Positions 26,505 through 31,024 of a DNA stretch of 31,024 bases are shown here, piece by piece. The DNA is from Zelonia costaricensis. Lineage: Eukaryota > Euglenozoa > Kinetoplastea > Trypanosomatida > Trypanosomatidae. The notes beneath the pieces are model-generated. The model made no database searches. It worked only from the letters and a program-made list of their open reading frames with translations, and was not told the DNA's origin. The stretch spans positions 1-31,024 of the forward strand of contig JASAOO010003234.1 in NCBI GenBank assembly GCA_030849075.1. The letters run 5' to 3'. The position numbers and the translations under genes are program-made. Each line of letters starts with the position of its first letter. Position 1 is the stretch's first letter.

Positions 26505-27590
26505 ATGGACGAACCGGATGGGTGGATGGCTGCAGAGGGTGCAGGGGTGCCACGACATACCGTCGCTTGCCGGGCGACTGCTTTGCCGCCGACTCTACAC
26601 CGTACGGCAGACATCGACGCTGTGGAGGCCGCCGGGGTGGCAGAGGCAGAGGTGGATGCCTCCGCCACGGCAGCGACGCCAACCGCCCCTCTCCTCTCAC
26701 CCCGATGTCGCCCACGCGTGGATGCGTCTGGCAGAGGCATGGCGCCGCGGTGCGAGCGGCAGGTCGACCACAGATGCGTGATGCACACCATTGATGCGAC
26801 AGCGGCAGCAGCGACTGACGTGGAGGGCACCGCGTGGGTGGGCGACAGCTCCATCGAGGCGGCCGCCGCTAGTGTGCACGATGGCGGTGTGGCTGTAGCA
26901 GCGGCGACCGCTGCCCCCACCGCCCCGGCCGCAGCACGGCTGGGCGATGTCCCCTCACCAGCGTCGTGTGCTGTGTGCCTTGCGGCGAGTGCAAAGAGTG
27001 CCGTGGCAAGCGCGCCTACGCCAGATTCGTGCAGCCTGGACGAGGCCCTCCCTGACGCCGAGACAACTTCGGTGACGATGTGGGTGCCGACCCTCTTCAC
27101 CACCGCGGCTGGCCGCCCCATCTGCATCCGTGAGCGGCGGCCACTGACGGCGGACTCGCCTTACTGGAAACTCCTCTCCTTTCGCCCGGGGCGGTCCGCA
27201 GCCGTGGCGGCTGACGACGGTGCCTTCACCCTTGAGGGGGGTGCCCCTCAAGATGCAGATGAGGACGCGATGGCGGGGCAGTCGGTCGATGCAGCGCGTG
27301 GCTCGCTCTGCAACCGCGTCGCTCCTCTAACCTCTACGCACGTCGGCTGTGGCTGGATGCGCCCGTTTGGAGGCGGCGACTGGTGGGCGCGCCGCCGCGC
27401 CACATCGTGTCCGAACCGCTTCATGAGCGCTGCGTGGGCGGCGCAGGAGGAGGCGGGGCTCGACACGGCGGCTGGTGCGTTAGCGCTGCCGTCCTTCTCA
27501 GGCTTCTGCACGGCAGGCGGCCGCCCGCTTTTCCGTTCCCCACACGCAGGCAACAGCGACGGTGATGTCGGTGCGTCGGAGGACGTCTGA
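26505..27590 (+). CDS. Protein with two BRC-like (BRCA2-type) motifs, possible RAD51-binding protein, 361 aa
   Basis: ATG 26505 is the first ATG in the frame and after both candidate acceptors. Residues 1-190 are low-complexity, rich in Ala, Thr, Val and Asp, without recognised domains. At 198-201 an FTTA tetrapeptide begins LFTTAAGRPICIRERRPL, preceded by a WVP; at 334-337 FCTA begins GFCTAGGRPLFRSP. Both match the core of BRC repeats (F-x-T-A-x-G-K/R-x-[hydrophobic]), the BRCA2 element whose Phe and Ala enter pockets of RAD51. The second module of BRC repeats (LFDE-like) is not clear. There is no helical/OB-fold BRCA2 DNA-binding region and no continuation after the stop. Leishmania BRCA2 is known to carry two BRC repeats but is a much larger protein. 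Hence this may be a separate RAD51 regulator or a truncated BRCA2 relative. Motif assignment is by eye; chance is not excluded, but two matches in one protein make it unlikely. Confidence 0.7.
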   Translation: MDEPDGWMAAEGAGVPRHTVACRATALPPTLHRTADIDAVEAAGVAEAEVDASATAATPTAPLLSPRCRPRVDASGRGMAPRCERQVDHRCVMHTIDATAAAATDVEGTAWVGDSSIEAAAASVHDGGVAVAAATAAPTAPAAARLGDVPSPASCAVCLAASAKSAVASAPTPDSCSLDEALPDAETTSVTMWVPTLFTTAAGRPICIRERRPLTADSPYWKLLSFRPGRSAAVAADDGAFTLEGGAPQDADEDAMAGQSVDAARGSLCNRVAPLTSTHVGCGWMRPFGGGDWWARRRATSCPNRFMSAAWAAQEEAGLDTAAGALALPSFSGFCTAGGRPLFRSPHAGNSDGDVGASEDV

Positions 27591-28542
27591 GTGCGAGGAC
27601 TGAATGACGCGGGACACGCGTCTGCGCTCTCCCGTGTGACGTGAGTCCGGCGTTCCTTCAAAGTGCTCGGCGTGTTCTTACCGCATGGGACTGGTCCAGG
27701 AACTGGCCGACGTGCTGGTGTCGCATAGGCGAAGGTCTCCTGGCGCCTGTGCTGTTTCTCGCTCTGCCTTCCGCGAGCCCTTCCCTCCCCTGATGATGCC
27801 ACTGCTGCTTTTCGAATCTCCTCTCTTCCTTGTGCCTCATGAGGCGCGCATGAGCGCCGCTGCTGCTCCCCTGCTCACCAACGTTTTTCTTTTTGTGCGC
27901 ACATGGCGGACGCATACAAGCCGCCGAACCATGCTCTACTCGACGCCCTGGATAGCCGTTGCGCTTCCCGAGGGTATCGGCCACACACCCGTCGCTGAGA
28001 AAGGGCGAGGGCGACTGTTTGCTGACAATGGTGCTGCACCGAGCCAGCGCACTCTCGCGTCCACGTCTGGGATGCTGGGGTCTATCGAGCTGGACTCGCC
28101 TTTGACGCGTTGCGGGCCATACTCATTGACAGTCTCAACTTCAACAGAGGAGCGGCGCAAGTGCGTGCCTTCTTCCTCGCACTTGGTCGCTGGTTTTGTG
28201 CTCTTCTACCTCGCCCTCCCCCCTTCTCCCCATTTTTCCCCCTTCCCTGCGCACCGAGGCGCCCCGTCCCACTCCGCAGGGCATTTCCAACCAACGCACC
28301 GCCACACCCCTACGCACGTTTCCAGCCCGCCCCCGGAAAGCCGTCGCCACCGGGTACTCGCCATAGCAGCCTCAATTGTGCTCCGCCGGATCGCACAAAA
28401 GACGAGACGTCCTCTCACTTCTGCAAGAGGGAACCATCACGCGGACAATTCCACAAGCATATACACACACACACGCAGACACGCGCACGCACATTTGCAA
28501 GGCTCTTTTTTTGGTGACGACAACGTGCACCCAACGCGCAGC
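27591..28542. other. Intergenic spacer
   Basis: Contains a 362-codon open frame (27685-28773) that begins with ATG but runs through pyrimidine tracts and into the next gene in another frame, with no protein-like composition; it is not called. A CA/CG repeat lies at 28463-28493. Confidence 0.5.
28463..28493. repeat. Imperfect CA/CG dinucleotide repeat
   Basis: CA units interrupted by CG and GA, in the 5' flank of the following gene. Confidence 0.75.
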
Positions 28543-28627
28543 CGTCTTCTTCCTTCTCCGACAAGCCCTCCGCCACTTCCCGCTCCGCTTTCCTTCTCCT
28601 TCACCGCCGCCCCGCTTCCCCTGCCAG
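28543..28627 (+). promoter_or_regulatory. Polypyrimidine tract and probable spliced-leader acceptor AG (28626-28627)
   Basis: A long C/T-rich tract interrupted by few purines ends at AG 28626-28627, 37 bases before ATG 28665. Confidence 0.5.
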
Positions 28628-28664
28628 TCTCGCTCATATCACCACTATCCGGGACATCGTGCCA

Positions 28665-29351
28665 ATGCCGCCCTTCACAGAGAGCCGCACCGCGTCGATG
28701 TCGCAAGGGGCGTCATCTCCGTCGGCGCAGGCCCACCCGGCCAGCTTCCAGGCAGTGCTGGAGGAAGTACTGACCACATTTGTGACAGACAGCATGTATG
28801 ACAAGCCGGAGGACATGCTGGTGTACATGCAAACCTGGGCCCTCCAGCACCTCCGCGGGAAGGCGAACTCAGTCGCCTCCTCCGAAGCCGTCGCAGCTGC
28901 CGCCGCCGCCGCCCAGGATCGCAAGGTGTCTCGGCTCTCTATCACGCCCAGCCCGGCCGCAGCCGTTGCGCAGGTGACCAACTTTGCGGAAACGTCCGAG
29001 GCGGCTGACCCCGAGGTCGATGCCGAGGCGGCGGCGCGGCTGCTGCGTCTGGCGGCGCAGCGCCACCAGCACCTCCGCGACGTGGCCGAGGGTTGCCGCG
29101 ACCACTACCTCATGTCCCTCGACGACAGCGACGGCGACATGTTCCACCTCAGCGCGCTGCAGAAGAAGATGAACGACGCACGCCAGAGGGAGGCGAACGC
29201 GCGGGCCGACACCGCAGCTGTCGCGGCGCAGCTGAAGGCCATCGAGGAGAGTGACGCACCGGCGGAGCAGAAGGCGCAGGAGAAGGCGACGCTGCTGCGG
29301 GAGGTTCAGGAGCGGTGGGCAGCCGACCTGCCAGCGAAGCGCGAAAAGTAG
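28665..29351 (+). CDS. RIIa/Dpy-30-like docking-domain protein with coiled-coil tail, 228 aa
   Basis: ATG 28665 is the first ATG after the acceptor; the in-frame ATG at 28698 is an alternative and would keep the whole domain. Residues about 26-65 resemble the docking domain of the protein at 25141: VLEEVLTTFVTDSMYDKPED followed by MLVYMQTWA, sharing the VL, FV-D-M, P, YM and WA positions. Next comes an Ala/Ser-rich linker (about 66-115), a helical segment (120-150) and a charged C-terminal helix (about 160-228) likely to form a coiled coil. No catalytic motif is present. A structural or anchoring role, for example in the flagellum, would fit the family but is inference. The two genes look like diverged local duplicates. 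Confidence 0.78.
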   Translation: MPPFTESRTASMSQGASSPSAQAHPASFQAVLEEVLTTFVTDSMYDKPEDMLVYMQTWALQHLRGKANSVASSEAVAAAAAAAQDRKVSRLSITPSPAAAVAQVTNFAETSEAADPEVDAEAAARLLRLAAQRHQHLRDVAEGCRDHYLMSLDDSDGDMFHLSALQKKMNDARQREANARADTAAVAAQLKAIEESDAPAEQKAQEKATLLREVQERWAADLPAKREK

Positions 29352-31024
29352 TGAAGTGCCTCCTTCGTGTGCCGCCTGTGTTTGCAAGTTCGCTGCGGCT
29401 GCTGCACCCGTTCACAGGGCACTAATTCGCGTGTGTGTGCGTGTGTGCGCGCATCTTCGGGGTGCGGGCTTCGGTGCCGCGACCACTTCATTCCGTATAC
29501 CTGCATCTTCCTGCACGTGGGGTGTGGCCATGCCCAAGTCTCTCATGGCCCTGCTCCCCCCATTCTTGGGTTTTTCTTTTCGTTTGGCACGACCCCGAGG
29601 CTGCCTGCATCTCGATGCGTCTGCACTGGCTCTCGCAGGCGCACAGCGCTGCGCGGCAGAGGCGTGGTTACATCGTAAGCTTTCCTCACCGCCGCTGCCG
29701 TTTGTCTACCTTCTAGCTAGCTGAGTTTCTCGTGATTTCCTGCGCTCGCGTGAAAGGTGAGGACATTGATGGCGCCTCTCCTTTCTTCGGTGTGCGCACG
29801 CCCACGTGATGAGATGGTCAGCTGCGGCAACACTCGCGGAGGTCCTTCTCCCAACCCGGAGCTCTCCTCGCACGTGTGTGTGGGCGAAGTTGGAGCAGGG
29901 GGCAGGAGAATGGGTTGGCGGAGTGGAATGCCACAACGTGGGGACAGATGTACAGAACAACTCATCGTGTCTCTCGACACACGAGACGCGTTCGGCTTTT
30001 TTTTTTCTTGTCAGCCGCGTCTTTCTCTCCTTTCGCGCTTCTGGTGTCGCTGGCGCACGGCCCCCATGGACCTCTGAAAAGCCGACGAACACGCGCCGGG
30101 GGGATGGGCGTGCGTTGGGTGAGGCGTGCCGTGTGCGGCCACAGCCCCCCGCCCCTTCGTAAATTCGGCAGCCGGCGGGCTGCTGCGTGCATGTCTTCCT
30201 CCAAAGCCAGCGGAAAGGAGTCCACAATCGCCGGGTTGCCGCTGGTCGCGGTCCACACCTATGCTGCGGTCTCAGACAAATGCCCGGAAGTGCCGCCGAT
30301 GTGTATCTTTCTCGCGGTTGTAAAGCGCGCTGACCAGTTGCGTCGTCCACGGCGTCGTACGCAGTTCCGTTCGTTTTTTGGTACTCCTTTTGCCGACCAA
30401 CGCGAATGGGTCTCGAGGGACAGGCCCGTCCACTGGAGGTGGTGCGCCCGCTGAGCTGTGCAGCGACGTCGTTGAGCCGCTCCCCACCGCCCTGCGCGGC
30501 GGGGTCTCTTACCGAAAACGAGCGGGTCCTCGCGGGAGCGCAGGCTCACGCATCTTTCCACGGAGCCGCTGCAAGATGTGCTAACGAGCACACCTCGCCT
30601 CTCGCCACCTTGTAGAGTTTCGACAGTCCACAGCTACGTATGCACCATCACCCACCCCGCACCCCGCAACACGGCCACAACTCTCCTCGCCCATCCTCCA
30701 CGTTCACTTTGCTCGTCGCTCATCTTCCATCACCCCCGTCTTCTCCCGCACTCCTCACGCAACCCCCCCTCCACACTGATTACTCTCTTACGGCACCACC
30801 CCACAACACCTCGGCACATCCCGTGCAGCACCTTTGTATGCCCACACCTCCTCTTTGCGTTCCTCCATCGCCGATATCATGTGCAACTTTGTGCACGCCC
30901 TCCTTTCCTCCACTGAACTGCACTCCCTCCTCTGATACCGTACTCGACAACCCGCCACGAGGACAACGGCGACGACGACGACAGCGCGCTCCGTGGGTGA
31001 GGCAGCGGACTCTACTATACTTGG
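29352..31024. other. Intergenic spacer to window end, probable 5' flank of the next gene
   Basis: Begins with a GT repeat (29431-29450) and C/T-rich stretches, then a coding-like mixed block (about 30070-30560), then a long C-rich and CT-rich stretch (30590-30930) that looks like the splicing signal region of a gene starting beyond the window. No certain gene is present. Confidence 0.45.
30191..30454 (+). CDS. Possible small ORF, 87 aa (weak)
   Basis: ATG 30191 opens an 87-codon frame; an in-frame ATG at 30104 would extend it to 116 codons. A T-rich/C-rich tract at 29995-30045 with AG at 30013-30014 lies upstream. The first half has moderate third-position G/C bias and a balanced composition; the second half is Arg-rich and less protein-like. 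Overlapping frames on the - strand are also open. No family is recognised. It could be a decayed gene. Confidence 0.2.
   Translation: MSSSKASGKESTIAGLPLVAVHTYAAVSDKCPEVPPMCIFLAVVKRADQLRRPRRRTQFRSFFGTPFADQREWVSRDRPVHWRWCAR

Noticed and set aside
27591..28664. Search for a BRCA2 OB-fold or helical region downstream of the BRC-motif gene
   Set aside because: All three + frames after the stop at 27590 lack protein-like composition and contain spacer signals, so there is no sign of a simple frameshifted BRCA2.
27685..28773. 362-codon + frame beginning with ATG
   Set aside because: It runs through the splicing signal of the next gene and into its coding region in a different frame, and has no coherent domain or bias.

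Overview
The window looks like nuclear DNA of a trypanosomatid flagellate, most likely of the Leishmania/Leptomonas/Crithidia group. Reasons: long intron-less genes with strongly GC-rich third codon positions; all convincing genes on one strand (+), as in a polycistronic Pol II unit; long C/T tracts followed by AG shortly before most starts (spliced-leader trans-splicing signals); and long pyrimidine-rich, CA/GT-repeat-laden spacers. There is no sign of bacterial operons, ribosome binding sites, insertion sequences, tRNA/rRNA genes or CRISPR. The species cannot be fixed from the sequence alone.

Layout, left to right, all + strand. (1) The 3' end of a gene (1-57). (2) A 196-aa protein with a mitochondrial-type N-terminus (971-1561). 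(3) A small 142-aa helical protein (2595-3023). (4) A 721-aa protein with a beta-rich centre and a very basic tail (3806-5971). (5) A 1025-aa membrane-anchored PAS/STE11-type protein kinase (7799-10876). (6) A gene-poor gap of about 6.9 kb (10877-17823), pyrimidine-rich on the + strand with a few GC-rich islands and only weak small ORFs. (7) A 644-aa ankyrin-repeat protein (17824-19758). (8) A 518-aa protein resembling the TRAPP subunit TRAPPC12/TTC15 (20719-22275). (9) A 446-aa coiled-coil protein with a small Cys/His cluster (22976-24316). (10) A 112-aa protein with an RIIa/Dpy-30-like dimerisation-docking helix pair (25141-25479). (11) A 361-aa protein with two BRC-like (BRCA2-type, RAD51-binding) FxTA motifs (26505-27590). 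(12) A 228-aa protein with a second RIIa-like domain and a coiled-coil tail (28665-29351). The last 1.7 kb is spacer and probably the 5' flank of the next gene.

Genes in such a polycistron are co-transcribed but usually unrelated in function, so neighbourhood says little about role. The exceptions worth noting are the two RIIa-like genes (10 and 12), which look like diverged local paralogues on either side of the BRC-motif gene.

The most interesting points are: the kinase, whose middle looks like a decayed hybrid histidine kinase plus receiver placed between a PAS domain and a Ser/Thr kinase domain; the short BRC-motif protein that lacks any BRCA2 DNA-binding region; and the large gene-free gap. 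All family assignments below the level of the protein kinase are by eye and need profile searches.
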